Assembly: GCA_024180945.1 (NCBI GenBank)
Contig: JAKSGN010000033.1
Location: forward strand, 558,001 to 622,000
Origin: Macrophomina tecta
Lineage: Eukaryota > Ascomycota > Dothideomycetes > Botryosphaeriales > Botryosphaeriaceae
DNA: 64,000 nt
Reading direction: 5' to 3'
Part shown: piece by piece, positions 33,068-44,702 of the stretch
Layout: the number at the start of each line of letters is the position of its first letter
How positions within the stretch are numbered: the first letter of the stretch is position 1
Notes under the pieces: model-generated
Told to the model about the DNA's origin: nothing
Seen by the model: the letters and a program-made list of their open reading frames with translations, nothing else
Database searches by the model: none
Program-made: the position numbers and the translations under genes

Positions 33068-34998
33068 TCACCGGCCCTCAACCGGCTTGACCTTGACCAT
33101 CAGCGGATTCTTCGACCAGAGTACAAAAACCTTCTGATCCATCCAGTTCTCGCTCTCCTTGCACAGCTCAAGATCAAAGTGCCACAGCAGGTACGACAAC
33201 ATGAGGCGGATCTCGTGGTACGCGAGACTGCAATGCAAAGTCAGCAATCAGCCAGCCCCATCATTTCTCCCAACTAAACCCTTTTTCTTTTTTTTTTTTC
33301 TTTTTACGAGTAAAAGCAAAAGAGGGGCAAAAGCAAGCAAAGCAAGAAAAAAAAAAAGACAAGGTAAAGAAAAGAAAATACTCACTTCATCCCTAAACAA
33401 TTTCTCGGCCCCACGCCAAAAGGCTGGAACACCTTCCTCTCATCCCCGCTATACTTTTGATACTCCGCCCCATCTCCCTCATCTCCACCCGCCAGCCACC
33501 TCTCCGGCGCAAAGCGGTCCGCGTCCCTAAAGTACTCCTCCGTATGGTACGCCGCCCACTGCGTGACCTGCACGGTCGCGCCGCCGGGGATCCACCTGCC
33601 GGCGATGGTGGCGCCCTCGGGCGGCACGCGCCTGAACAGGCTGTCGGGGACGGGGGGGTAGCACCTGAGGGCTTCGTCGACGACGGCGTTGAGCCAGGGC
33701 AGGCGCTGCAGCGCCTCGATCGACATGTGCTCCCTCCGGTCGAAGGAGCCGCGGATCTCGCGCACCAGCCGCGCCAGCGCGGCCGGGTGCGTGAGCAGGA
33801 GGTAGGTGGCGCCGCTCAGCAGCGTTGCCGTGGTCTCGGTGCCGGCGATCATGAACACGCCCGCGTTGCTCTCCATCTCGCCCTCGCTCAGGCTGACCTT
33901 CTCGCTGCGCAGCACCAGCGTCCAAATGTCCGGCCGGTCTGTCTTGCGCGCCACGCGCTCGCGCACCTGGTCGGCGGCATAGCGCATGTGGGCGGCGCGC
34001 TTGCGCTTGAGGGAGCGTGGTAGGAGCAGCGGCATGACGTAGTCGATCGGCGGGAAGTAGTAGGAGATGGCGGAGCGGATGGCGAAGAGCTTCATGCCGG
34101 CGAAGGCGTTGCGCACCCAGGAGGTGTATTCGGCGCGCTCGAGGAGGCCGAGCGGCGCGCCGAAGGCGAGGTCGCCCATGATGTCGAAGGTGGTGAACTG
34201 TGGCGCTGGCGTTTAACATCTTTGTGCATTGTTCTTTTTTTTTTTTTTTTTTTTTTTTGGTGGGTTGCTTCGGCGGTTGTGGTTGTGCTTGGAGCGGTGA
34301 CTTACGTTGAAGAAATTGCACAAATCAATGACGCCGTGGGCATTCTCGGCGCTCTTCTCGCGCACCTTGTCGACGAAGAGGTTGATGTGCTTGAGCAGCA
34401 GGGCCTCCTGTTCCTTCAACGCGCGCTGCGAGAAGGCAGGGTTGAACATGTTGCGCACGCGGCGGTGCTCGTCCGGGTCCACGATGGCGACCAGCGACGG
34501 CTCCTGCTCCTTGATCTTGGGGGCGTTGTTGGGTTCACGCCCGAGCACCGCCTTGTTGCCATATCCGTAAATGTCTGTTCGTTGGCTCAGTCAGCGCTTC
34601 ATGTGGCATGGCGGGCCGGCGATGAGGGGAGGTGGTTCATCAGGAGAGAAACGGGGAAAGGCCAACACACCTTTCCAAGCGTCGGCGTCCGTGAAGCTCA
34701 GCTCATTGGGGCTCACACGGACAACTTTGCCGTAGCGCTCGTGCAGGGCGCGAGACTGGAAGGGGGTTTGGCCAGCCAAGCGGGCGTACATGCGCGGAAA
34801 TGGAGTGGCGCGGCTGAGCAGGGGCCCGGGGAAGCTGCGCAACGGATGGAAGAACAGGTTGTAGACGACCCGCGCGGCGGCCAGGGCAAGCTACGGCAGT
34901 GTCAGCGAGGGGCTCTTTTTGTTGCAGCAGGGTCGTCTACACATGGGTGCTGAGGCGGTGCTCACCAGCGCGAGGGCTAGAAGGTTTGCCGCGGCCAT
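33068..34998 (-). CDS. Cytochrome P450 (CYP65-like), one-base frame disruption near N-terminus
   Basis: Five exons: 34998-34966, 34891-34671, 34574-34306, 34197-33386 and 33227-33068. All introns have GT-AG ends. Visible motifs are the hydrophobic anchor (MAAANLLALAL, LALAAARVVY), FFHPLRSFPGPLLSR, the I-helix AGTETT, DEALRCYPPVP (ExxR), APERWLAGG, and the heme loop FQPFGVGPRNCLG with the cysteine ligand; LAYHEIRLML follows after the last intron. The exons sum to 1495 nt, one more than a multiple of three. The anchor and FFHPL are offset by one base at the AAA run 34859-34861; removing it gives a clean 497-residue P450. The sequence resembles isotrichodermin C-15 hydroxylase-type (CYP65) enzymes, but the substrate is unknown and no biosynthetic cluster surrounds it. 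It is either a base-calling error or a fresh null allele. Confidence 0.85.
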
Positions 34999-35939
34999 GA
35001 TGTGCTGTGTGTCCGAGAGCGATCAGCAGATAGCGTATACAGTGGGTGTTGGAGGACTGGCAGCCACAAAGGGAACTGATGTTGGGTAGAAGTGCGGATG
35101 GTTGCGGGACGGCACAAGACGTGGGGTTGCATACAAGTTAAATAAACTTCCCCGCCATCCCGCACAAAGGAGGTATGGCGCGGGGCGCTGCAGTGCTCGT
35201 CTCACCGCGCAAAAGCCACAGACGCAGCTCGACGTCAGATCTCAGGCCTAACCTTGGAACTCGGTTCCCACATGAGCACCCCAAAGGTCCGGCTTTCTGC
35301 AGTTTCATCCTTCGAATCCTTCCCGCCGCTGCTCAGCCCGGCCTAGCTTCGCAAACCTTGCCAGAAGCGCGGACACAAGCCCCATTTCTAGTCTCGCAAC
35401 CTTTGCCTAAAAGAGGAATTTCGGACTACAGACATCTCATCGCGAAGTCGAGATCACTGTTGTTATTGATGATACTAACACACTCAAAAAGCCGATATTC
35501 CTCCCCGGCCACTCGTGCACATCACCACCACGCCCTGTCCTGTCGACTTTGATCCTCCTGCAACGAGGGCGGACCGAAGAAATGAAGTTGATCTGTAGGC
35601 ATATTGCCTGTTGTCGTATCAGCTGGCTCACTTGGGCCCAGGTAGTCCGCGCGTTTGGGTAGCTCCGGTGGTTCCGGCCATCCTCTCACTATCTTTCGGA
35701 CCAGTAGTTGTCTATCCGGTTGTTGAAGGGGCAGGTCTCCGCTCCCTACCTCTCGGATCAATAGTCCCCCGTTTGGTCGTTGTGAAGGCAAGTCTCCCGC
35801 TGCGCCCATCTTCCGTATGATGGTGTGAGACGGTAGCTGCCCTGCGCTCAATCAGAGCTCCGCCACCTCATTTTGAACGCTGGGGACAGGAGCAGTATTC
35901 GCGCGCATGACAGTGACTTCTGTCGCTTTCTCGCCACTG
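34999..35939. other. Intergenic, about 0.94 kb
   Basis: No gene is supported. It separates the start of the P450 gene from the 3' end of the long coiled-coil gene. Confidence 0.5.
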
Positions 35940-38603
35940 CTATCTCCCATCAGGAAGCTCGTCGCGTACCAGGGCCGCTTGAGCCGCGTCGCCCGCTTTG
36001 CCCGTTCCGACAACAGCTTCCATGCGCCCTGAGGGTATCACCGCGTCGATTGCCACCACATCGCTCTGCCTAGACAGAAACATCTCTCTCGGCACCAAAG
36101 GGAGCAAACCGAACGTGCCAGTCCTTACCATTACCGCAGTTGACTCCGCACTTACATCTTGGCTGGCTCTCCGCCCCAGTCTACTGTATGTTTCTCCGGC
36201 CAACTGCGAGCTTCGCAGGTCAATTTTGTCCACGAGGTTATCCACTCCGTCCGCCTCGACCATATGCTCTTCGCTATGTGAGTCTTTTGGTGCTCCAGCT
36301 TCAAGATTTAATCCACACCTCCGTTCCGCAGTCGGATTTTCGTATTCAGCCAAGTGTGTGGGGAAACCTTCTTTGGGGCTCTCCATCTCTACGGTGTTGA
36401 ACTCAACGTGGCCGTGATAAGGAAACTCTGGCTTATCCTCTCCGATGGGCTCAAGACGCTCCTCGTGCTTCTTCCCCGCCGTGAGATCTTCGTCTGTGCG
36501 ATATATGTCGGAACCGGCGTCTCCAGACGATTCAATGCGGATGTACTTCCATGCGGTCATCCCCGCATAGACCTCACCGTGGTCGTCTGTCAATTTTTCT
36601 GCCTTCGAACTCTGATCAAGCGTCTTCCTTCGGCCAAATAATTTAGGCTTCTCAGCCTGACTTTTGTCCCTGGCCCGTCTCTGTTCCAGCTCTTCAGCCT
36701 CCTTATCCTTCGATGGCTCTTGCTCTCTCTCCATTAGCCTGCCCCATCTTGCGTTCTTCCTCATCAGCTTCTTCTCCTGCTCTTCCAACCACTTCTCCGT
36801 CTCTATGAAGCTCTTCCGCTGCTCCAGCTTCTTCCTTTCTAATCTTTCGTAGTCGGCTTCCTCTTGCTCCTTCCGCGCCCTCGCCTCGTCTCTCTCCTTC
36901 TTCAGCCTTCTCTCTGTCTCCAGCCTCTCCCGCTCCGTGTTCTCGTACTCCAGCCTCTCCGCCTCCAATCTCAGCCTTTCCAATCTATCCGACTCAAACC
37001 TCTCTCTCTCCAATCTTTCGTTCTCTAGTCTTGCTTGCTCTGCCCTCTCCTTTTCCAGCAGAAGCGCCCTATCGCGCATATACCTCCTGTCCGTGTAAGT
37101 TCGGACGGTGTGTCCACCAGAAAAGACGCTGCGCAAGGAGTGATTCAGCGAATCGCCTGACATCTCCAGTTGCCTCGCTCTCTTGGTCTTCATCTGCTGC
37201 TCGGCTTCGGCCGCCATCCTATCAAGCTCTGCGCGCTTAGACTCGATCGAAGTCATCCGCTCCCTCCAATCAGCGTTGATGATGGAAATACCCCTCTTGA
37301 GCTCCATGATAGCGCTGTCGAGTTCGACGAGCACGCTCGCAAGCTGATCCGCGCGCGCGTAATCGCCGACAGTCAGGGCGAATCGAGATGCCCGCGACAC
37401 CCAATTTCTCAAGCTCTCCACGTCGACCTGGCTGCGGTGGACTGCATTGTTGCGTAAAAGACGGAAACAATGGAGAGTATAACTCCATGTAGCCCAGTCG
37501 ACTTCAATCCCGGCTCGTTTCTCGAGGAAGGGGAAGCTTGTTTCCATATAGCTGACGCATTTGTCGAGAGGAACCATCTCAGCGCAAGTCCAGCCTTGCC
37601 TCTTCACGTAATTCGGCGTATATTTCATCAAGAAATCGAAGCTCATCTGCTCTAGTATGGCCTGGACATTGCTGAGAAGGGTATGCTGAGTCGGGTATGG
37701 AAAGTAATCGCTGCGCAGGCTGTCGGAGGGCCTCGCCATCACAGCGTCCGCTTTGGAGTCGGAAAGTTCTGTCAATGGTCAGTAAGACAGTCGTCAGTCA
37801 AGCATGTGAATAGGCACCGTACCATTCTTCCCGTCCACCTCGCTTCGGTCCTCCGGCTCCTCCGGCTCCGCGAGTTCCTTGGGTTCTTTCAGCTCCTCGG
37901 GTTCCTCGAGTTCCTTGGGTTCCTCCAGCTCGTCCGGTTCCTCGAGTTGCTCGTGCCGCCTGGGTTCCTCCGTTTTCTGGGGGGCATCATCCGACGCAGA
38001 AGCCATCCCCTTCAGCTTCTCCAGTGACAGCGGTGGGGGCAGAGGATAGTTGAGGTCGGGGAAAAACTTGCGCGGTTTTTCTGGGTGCCAAAATACACCG
38101 GAGTGGAGGAGGTTCCGGGTCATTTGGTACAGGCCATCCTCGCCACGCTGATCAAGAAACGGTTGCACCATCGGCTTGCACTGGTAAAGATGTTTGAGGA
38201 CCTGTTTCTTTTTCCGCATATCGGTTGCCTCTGCAAAGAATGGTCTAAGCGTCAAGAACAGTTCCACGAATTCGGCCGGGTTCTCCTCCAGAATGGGGAA
38301 CGACTCCTTTGCCGGCTCCGGTGCGGCAGGTACCTCTTTGCCTGCTGGCGTTTCCGGGGAAGGCGAGGCAAGTATTTTCTTGCCATTCCGGGTGTTTTCG
38401 GGACTCCGAGATCGCAAACCAGACAGGACGGGCCTTCCTCTTGCGTATCCACGGCCAAACTTGTACAATGGCCGCGTCGTGTACTCATTAGTTCTGGACG
38501 CGTGGCTGTGGTAGTGCGACCGGGCTAAGATCCTAAGGCATCTCGAGTATAGAGCGCATGCTCCCCATCGTGCCGGCGTTCCGGTGAGCTGTGGCCCGTA
38601 CAT
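35940..38603 (-). CDS. Long coiled-coil protein with acidic ELEEP repeats, uncharacterised
   Basis: Two exons with a 54-nt intron (37822-37769; GTACGG donor, GACAG acceptor, split Glu codon). Exon 1 codes a region ending in a repeated EEPxELEEP-type acidic stretch. Exon 2 codes a helical domain (SFDFLMKYTPNYVKRQGW, WATWSYTLHCFRLLRNNAV), then about 130 residues of continuous charged coiled coil dominated by RLE/ERE repeats, and a disordered tail. The ATG at 38603 is the first in the exon-1 frame. That frame is open upstream and there encodes the hydrophobic segment WSLLALLLGLLSYG, so the real start may lie in an unseen exon and the protein could be membrane-anchored. I do not recognise the family. 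Confidence 0.65.
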
Positions 38604-39079
38604 GGTGCATTGGCCATACGACAGGAGGCCCAGAAGTAGCGCCAGGAGCGACCAGTTTGTCCAGCAGCGCACACAAGGTTTCTCCTTCTTTCCAGCGCGT
38701 GGGCGAGCGTGCGACGGAGAAGGAGCTGAGAGATGGAAGTTTGCATTTCTAGCGCCTCGCCAGCCGGCAGATTATCGGGCGGTTCAGCAAAAGTCGTGGC
38801 CGCCGAGCCCATGCACCTCACATCGCTTGTTGCATCATCCAACTCTCGCAAACAACATCTTGGGCAGCATCGAGGCCTTCTATTTTTCGCGAGTGATGAG
38901 CCCTGCAATCCTTTCACGCAGTCTCGTGGGGTTGAACACCCAGAGTCCGGCAATCTCCTCTCCCAGGCTTCCATCACCTCCTGAGCTCAGAGAACAGGTG
39001 CTGCACATACTTCAAGCACCAGACCGGCGAAACGCGAGTCTAATATCAGTTCTCACCTTCCATCACTCTCATCTCGTGG

Positions 39080-40813
39080 CTACAGTCTCGCTTTCTCAGA
39101 GCCTCTGTTCTCACCTTCCTCTAATCCCAAAAATGTTCTCAGCAGCAACATCTCTCTCGGATCATCTCTCTCATTGACCACGCGATCAATTTGCCCTTCA
39201 TCCCAGGCGTAACCAAACCACAGAAGCACGCCTACGTCTCTAATCACCGCCACTGCTTCTTGGGCTTCTGGTCTTTCGAACTCCGAGCCGATCCCCCGCT
39301 TCACTTCCTCCCAGAACGACTTCCGCAGCTCTGGAGCTTGCGCATAGTACGTGAAGGTGTAATTCGCTCCGCGAGCACCGACGCTCTTCCCCTCCGCCGC
39401 CCACGCAACACCGCTACTTCCAATCTCTCGATTGCTCTCTATCTCCTGCTCCTGTATCCCCGAATTGGATGGCGAACTCACATACCCTAGCAAGAACTCC
39501 AGCCCATACAACCCCAGTCCCCAGATACCTACCTCCGCCTCCGCCCAATCTACTAAGCCATTCAGCCTCCCCGTCCGCTCATCCACCAGCAAGTTCCCCG
39601 GCACGACGTCGCCATGATTCAACGTAAACGGCAGCGGACGCCGCCCCGCCCTCCACTGCCCCGGCAACTCTCCCATCCCCAGCTCCCCATACCTCCGCAA
39701 CACCCGCGCAGCCCGCTCCCTCAGCCCCGTCGACGGCAGCTCCCTGCTCAACCTCCACAACTTCCCCGGCGTCGCGGCATGCAGCTCCAGCAAGAACGAC
39801 GCCTCCTTATCCTCCTCCTCAACCACCAATCCCCCCCCACCACCACCACCACCACCACCACCACCACCACACCACCAACCCCCCCTCCAACCCCTCCCCA
39901 CAAACTCCGCAAACCCCCTCACAACCTCCCCGTGCCACGCCGCCTCCACCTCCGTCAACACCCTCCTTCGTACCTGCACGGTGCCATACGGCGTCCCGGG
40001 CACGAGCGTCATGGCGCACAGGTCGAGGATCAGCTCAGCCGCAACTGCGTCCTTGATGCCAGCAACACCAGCATCACTGCCTCCTCGACCCGGACGACCA
40101 GCCCTGGCGACGAACTCCCTGGCCGGCGGCACGGCGCGCGGCCACAGCATGACCGAGCCCGTCAAGACGACGCGGGGTGCCATGGCGCCGTAGACGGTGC
40201 GCGCCAGGTGCGCGGTGCGGGGATTGAGGGCGTGGCGGGGAGGGCGGAATTGGAGGAGGAAGGAGGATTGGCTGGCGTGGCTGACTTCATCCACGTCGGA
40301 TGTGTCTCGAGGGAGATGAGGTGGATTGGGGCGGTGAGGCGGGAGTGAAGTGGTGGTGGTGGTGGTGGTGGTGGTGGTGGTGGTGGAGGAGGAGGAGGAG
40401 GAGGAGTAGGAGGGCGAATCTCCTGCACACCGCGGCACCGCCAGCACGGAATAGCTGCACCAGCCCTGCCACGCGTGCGCCGCCGTGGCGTGGCGCGGGA
40501 AGAGGGACTGGGCGACGTCGTCGCAGAGGAGCTTGTCGCCGCCGACGGAGAGGCCGTTGCGGGCGAAGAAGTCTTGGGGGCCGGCCGTGCCGGATGTCGT
40601 GGTAAGTTCGTCTTCCGTGCGTGTCTGGTCTTGTGTCTGCTGCTTCTTCGCCTCCTCGTCCTCCTTCCGCTGTCCACTGCGAGGAAACGTGTCGGCGTCG
40701 GTGGCTTCCAGTTCCTTCCAGGTCGTCGCTGCCGCTGCATCGATGATGGTGGGGTTCGGGGCGTCGTGGGCTCTGCGGGGCGTCCATATCTTGTTTCTCT
40801 TTACTTTGTACAT
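39080..40813 (-). CDS. APH-type phosphotransferase-fold protein with repeat expansions
   Basis: A single open frame of 577 residues from the ATG at 40813. The kinase-like core is recognised by LNHGDVVPGNLLVDE (the HGDxxxxN Brenner motif) and LVDWAEAEVGIWGLG (the DxE-type metal-binding segment), as in aminoglycoside/choline-kinase-like families. The upstream half contains LLLQF and MTLVPGTPYGTVQV elements, the latter in the position of the family's 'G-P-G' loop region. Two homopolymeric tracts interrupt it: a Ser/Thr run near residue 145-165 and a Gly run near residue 325, coded by CCA/GGT microsatellites. Fungal genomes carry many such proteins of unknown substrate; antibiotic phosphorylation is not implied. 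The start is uncertain because the first 90 residues look disordered. Confidence 0.72.
   Translation of the reverse strand: MYKVKRNKIWTPRRAHDAPNPTIIDAAAATTWKELEATDADTFPRSGQRKEDEEAKKQQTQDQTRTEDELTTTSGTAGPQDFFARNGLSVGGDKLLCDDVAQSLFPRHATAAHAWQGWCSYSVLAVPRCAGDSPSYSSSSSSSTTTTTTTTTTTTSLPPHRPNPPHLPRDTSDVDEVSHASQSSFLLQFRPPRHALNPRTAHLARTVYGAMAPRVVLTGSVMLWPRAVPPAREFVARAGRPGRGGSDAGVAGIKDAVAAELILDLCAMTLVPGTPYGTVQVRRRVLTEVEAAWHGEVVRGFAEFVGRGWRGGWWCGGGGGGGGGGGGGLVVEEEDKEASFLLELHAATPGKLWRLSRELPSTGLRERAARVLRRYGELGMGELPGQWRAGRRPLPFTLNHGDVVPGNLLVDERTGRLNGLVDWAEAEVGIWGLGLYGLEFLLGYVSSPSNSGIQEQEIESNREIGSSGVAWAAEGKSVGARGANYTFTYYAQAPELRKSFWEEVKRGIGSEFERPEAQEAVAVIRDVGVLLWFGYAWDEGQIDRVVNERDDPREMLLLRTFLGLEEGENRGSEKARL
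39838..39878. repeat. (CCA)n microsatellite within the APH-type gene
   Basis: A nearly pure CAC/CCA run, read on the minus strand as a run of Gly codons in the kinase-like core. Confidence 0.85.
40351..40405. repeat. (TGG)n/(AGG)n microsatellite within the APH-type gene
   Basis: About 11 TGG triplets followed by GGA-type triplets, read on the minus strand as a Ser run followed by a Thr run. Confidence 0.85.
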
Positions 40814-41539
40814 ATCGGTATATACGTGATAGCTGGACAGTATGGAAATCAAATTAATATAGAGAAAAGAAGTAGGAAGATTATATTGACGTAGAATGTT
40901 AAGTAATCGAGAACGTGAAGGTAAGCAAGCACAAGGCTGAATTACTCAAAAGGTTGAGAGCAAGACAGCAGGAGACACCTCCGCACGTGGAAACAGTACG
41001 TCCTGAGAAAGGCAAGTGATCCGTACTTATAGCTCTCTAGCGCCACATTTCTTTTGGATAGTCACATTCACCCGCCTCGTGCAAGAAATGGCGCGGTTTC
41101 CCGAGGTGTAAGGACTCTAGCCATGATTGGTGGCTTAGCGGCCATTTTGGTGGACGTGACTGTGGCTTGCATGAGGAAATCCCACCTTGAACCAGGGAGG
41201 TGGGTGGAGAGGCTCGGTTGCAAGTGAAGCTGATTGGAAGAACATTGTGACTGCGGAGGGATCTTCCAAGCAATACAGTTCGTCAGCCTGGTGTCACACG
41301 AAATGGACCACGACACGACATTTCTTGCACAACTGCACATATTGTTCATTCGAGGAATTTGATTGTTCATACCCGCGGTGTCTACCGTGCGCCATCAATA
41401 GCGTTTACAGTTGTAATCCCATAACCGTACCCCCTTACCTCCAAAGAGAATATATCTACATCCATCCTCCCAGATACCTAACCGTTTACGATGCAATTTA
41501 TCCTTACTCCAATTGGATCCTAGGCTATGGGTCGAGGAC
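40814..41539. other. Intergenic between APH-type gene and carboxypeptidase Y
   Basis: No gene is supported. It holds the upstream region of the APH-type gene and the 3' untranslated region of the carboxypeptidase gene. Confidence 0.5.
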
Positions 41540-43233
41540 TTAGTTCTCGATCCACTCACCGCCGAGCCAGCGGTTCAGAGCGTCCAAGCTAGCCTCAGGC
41601 TGGTCATAGGGAACCATGTGGCCACCGGCGTGAAGACGGAGGAAGGTGAAGTTGCCGGAGCTCTTGACCTCGCCAATCTTCTTACCATCGCCACCAAGCT
41701 TGAGGTCCTCGAGGGGAAGAGGAGCATAAGCCTTCTGGCCCGGCCACTCAAGAGCCTCAGACCAAGCCTTGTTGCCGAGCCAGTTGCAGATGAAATCAGC
41801 ATCACCAGCATAGATGAGGACAGGGATCTGCTCAAGGATGCCAGGCACGAGGCGGTGGAAAGGCTGCATCCAGTCACCCTGGAACAGGAAGTTGCGGTTG
41901 ATGTCAAAGTTGCAGCTGTCGTAGCTGGAGACCTCGGCACCGACAGCCTTCATGACCTCGGGCTGGTTAAGGTACTTGGAGATCCAACCAAGCTCGCTGT
42001 AGCAGAGGTTGCTGCTGTCCTCGCACTTGCCACGAACGTCGTAGACGTTCTGGCCGGTGCGCTGGTAGGGAGCGAGCAGAGCGTTGTTGCAGTAGATGGA
42101 GGCAGGCACGCAAGACCAGACGCTTTCCGAGTTGTAGCAGTTCTGGATCAAGTTGGCGCAGCGGGGGTAAGCGTTGTCCATGGCCCGGCACTCGCTCTCA
42201 TCGAGAACAGCAGGCCAGCCACCGTCACCACAGGCCATGGGCCTGTAGTACTCGTACTGGGTCAGGCCATCAGTCAGACCGTTGCCAATGAGAACAGACT
42301 TGAGGTTGATGTTGCGCTTCTTGTGGGAGAGAATCTCCGAAGCGAAGACAGGAATGTAGTGGCCAGCGTAGGATTCGCCAGCGATGTGGAAGTCCTGGGT
42401 GGCGTATTCGGGGAATTGCTTGAAGAAGAGGGTCAGCAAGGCGTAGACGTCCTTGCCGGCGGCGACCGTGTTGCTAACGGAGCTGCCGCTGTACGAGTAG
42501 CCGACGTTGACGGGCTGGTCAAGGAAGATGACCGAGGCGTTGGAGTTCCACGAGTACGGGTTGTACTTGACCTTGGTGTCCTTGGTGATGGAGGACGGAC
42601 CAAGCTCCATGAACAGGCCGGTCAACGAGGAGCAGCCGGGGCCACCGTTCAACCAAAGGATGACGGGGTCGTTCTTGGGGTCGTTGCGGGACTCGAAGAA
42701 CCCTGAGACACTTCGTGTTAGAGAATGCATGGAGGCTGGCATACAGAGTCGCGTGGCTTACAGTAGAAGAGATGCTTGTCGTTCTCATCGTCATCAAGGT
42801 AGCCGCTGTACTGCTTGACCTTGTCGACGCCGAGGGCAGAGGGATCGACGGCCTTGGTGCGCAGGCTGTACGCCTCAAGCTTGCCGTCGACATCGCGCTC
42901 CTTCTGGCCCTTGGCGTTCTCGACCCAGACGGCCTGGACGTCGGAACCCTTCAGAATGTGGTCCCACTCGCTGTCGTGCTTGCGGGTATGCGGCTTCGGG
43001 GTGGAGAAGAAGTTGGCCTTATCGAAGGAGTCGGGGAACATCATGGCCATCTCATCCCAGAGCTGCTTGGCCTCGCCGGTCAACGACTTGAGGGCATCCT
43101 CAAGGTTGTGCAGCGGCTTCGACCAGGCGTCAGAAGCATGCTTGACAGCCTCATCGGCCTTGAAGACCTGCTGGCGCTCGGCGAGGGCGGTGGAGGCGGC
43201 GCCCAGGAGCAGCGCGGATGCTGCGACCTTCAT
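41540..43233 (-). CDS. cpyA: Vacuolar carboxypeptidase Y (serine carboxypeptidase, S10)
   Basis: Exon 1 (43233-42762) and exon 2 (42702-41540) flank a 59-nt intron (GTAAGC donor, CTCAG acceptor; split Trp codon), giving 544 residues. A signal peptide ([18 protein letters not shown]) and a propeptide of about 105 residues precede the mature enzyme, which begins near [19 protein letters not shown]. Catalytic elements are [12 protein letters not shown] (oxyanion region), GESYAG with the nucleophile near Ser268, [10 protein letters not shown] (Asp) and [12 protein letters not shown] (His). Cysteines of the S10 disulfides are present ([31 protein letters not shown]). The enzyme removes C-terminal residues from peptides in the vacuole. 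Length and motifs are typical and nothing is missing. It is divergent from SDO1. Confidence 0.97.
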
Positions 43234-43678
43234 GGTGCTTGGTATGACGACACGACAGGAAGCTGGTGGGAGCTGTCAAAGCTGCTCGCACAGCCAGATA
43301 ATGGATAGTGGTGAAAGCGGGGGGGATAGAGAAGATGGAGGATGATGGATGGGATGGAGAGATCCCAGAGGAAGGTTGATCGGGGGAGGCGAGGGAGCTG
43401 GGGGAGGAGAGAGCTATGAGCTGTCGGCGGTGCCTGGCGCGTGCGGGACAAGCGCGGAGGTTGGGGACCATGTGAGTGGCGCCCGAGCGCAGCGATAAGG
43501 GTTCCGGGCCTGCCGCTATGCCGCTCTGGGCCTAGCGGCGGATTAATAATTGACGTCAGAAGCGGGCGCTGCCTGGCGCGGCTTGACTCGACCGAAAACT
43601 TGAGGGAGAGGTGTGCCTGTCTGTGTGTGTCTGCCTCGTCCCTTCCTTCTGCAACACCACCATCCGCAAGCCGCAAAC
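43234..43678. promoter_or_regulatory. Shared divergent upstream region of cpyA and SDO1
   Basis: There are 445 bp between the two start codons. It contains a TGACGTCA-like element (TTGACGTCAGAA near 43550-43561), a possible bZIP/CRE site. Its function here is inference. Confidence 0.45.
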
Positions 43679-44702
43679 ATGCCTGTTGGAATCAAAACCG
43701 TACGTGCCTCGAAATGCCTCCGCCCGCGCAGTCCTGTTAACGCGTCCCCAGCCCGTCAACCAAATCAAACTCACCAACGTCTCGTTGGTGCGCATGAAAA
43801 AGGGTATCTATAGCTGCCCCTCCGATCCCGCCCCGCACGAACTTTGCGATTAACCTCTACGCGTAGGCAAAAAGCGCTTCGAGATCGCGTGCTACAAGAA
43901 CAAAGTGCTGGAGTGGCGCAACGGTGTCGAGAAGGACCTCGACAATGTCTTGCAAATCCCGAACGTCTTCATGAACGTCAGCAAAGGCCAAGTCGCAAAC
44001 TCGCAAGACCTGGCGAAGGCCTTTGGCGCCGACAAGTCGCTCGACGACATCATCCTGGAAATCCTGAACAAGGGCGAGCTGCAGGTTGGCGAGAAGGAGC
44101 GCAGCGCTCAGCTGGAGCGGGTGCACGCAGAGGTCATCGACATCGTCGCCGGCAAGCTGGTGGACCCCAAGACCAAGCGCGTCTACACCACCGGTATGAT
44201 TGACAAGGCCCTCGACCAGCTGAGTTCGCAGAGCGCACAGCAGACTGCCTCCAACAGTGGTACGTCGACTCCGAACAACGGCGAGGGCAAGGAGGTGTCG
44301 AAGAAAGATCTCCCCAAGTGGACCGGAGTCACGACCAACAAGTCCGCCAAATCTCAGGCCCTAGAAGCGATGAAGGCTCTCATCGCCTACCAGCCGATTC
44401 CTGTCGCGCGCGCGCGCATGAGGTTGCGTATCACCTGCCCGACAACCATCTTGAAGCAGGCTGTCAAGTCTGCACCAAAGGGTGGTGATGAGGGCGAGGA
44501 GAAGGCGACCGGTACCGTCAAGGATCGCATCCTGAGCTACGTCGAACAAGTGGAAAATCAAGACGTGGTGGGAGACGAGTGGGAGTGCACCGGCTTCGTA
44601 GAACCTGGAGCTTTCCGCGCTTTGGGCGAGTTCATTAGCGCGCAAACGAAGGGACGTGCAAGAGCGGAGGTGCTAGACATGGCTGTCATGCATGAAGACT
44701 AG
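43679..44702 (+). CDS. SDO1: Ribosome maturation protein SDO1/SBDS
   Basis: Three exons: 43679-43699, 43752-43803 and 43867-44702, with introns of 52 and 63 nt, giving 302 residues. The N-terminal FYSH domain is conserved (IKLTNVSLVRMKKG, KRFEIACYKNKVLEWRNGVE, QIPNVFMNVSKGQVA). The central helical domain follows (LDDIILEILNKGELQV, VYTTGMIDKAL), then the C-terminal domain. The first exon codes only seven residues, which is common for this gene in filamentous fungi. An insert of about 40 residues (Ser/Thr/Asn-rich, PKWTGVTT) separates the helical and C-terminal domains. SDO1 works with the GTPase Efl1 to release Tif6/eIF6 from the 60S subunit. All introns have GT-AG ends and conserve frame. Confidence 0.94.

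Noticed and set aside
41513..42706. 397-codon plus-strand frame opposite carboxypeptidase Y
   Set aside because: Its Val/Leu-rich sequence is the antisense of a strongly conserved enzyme with all catalytic motifs.
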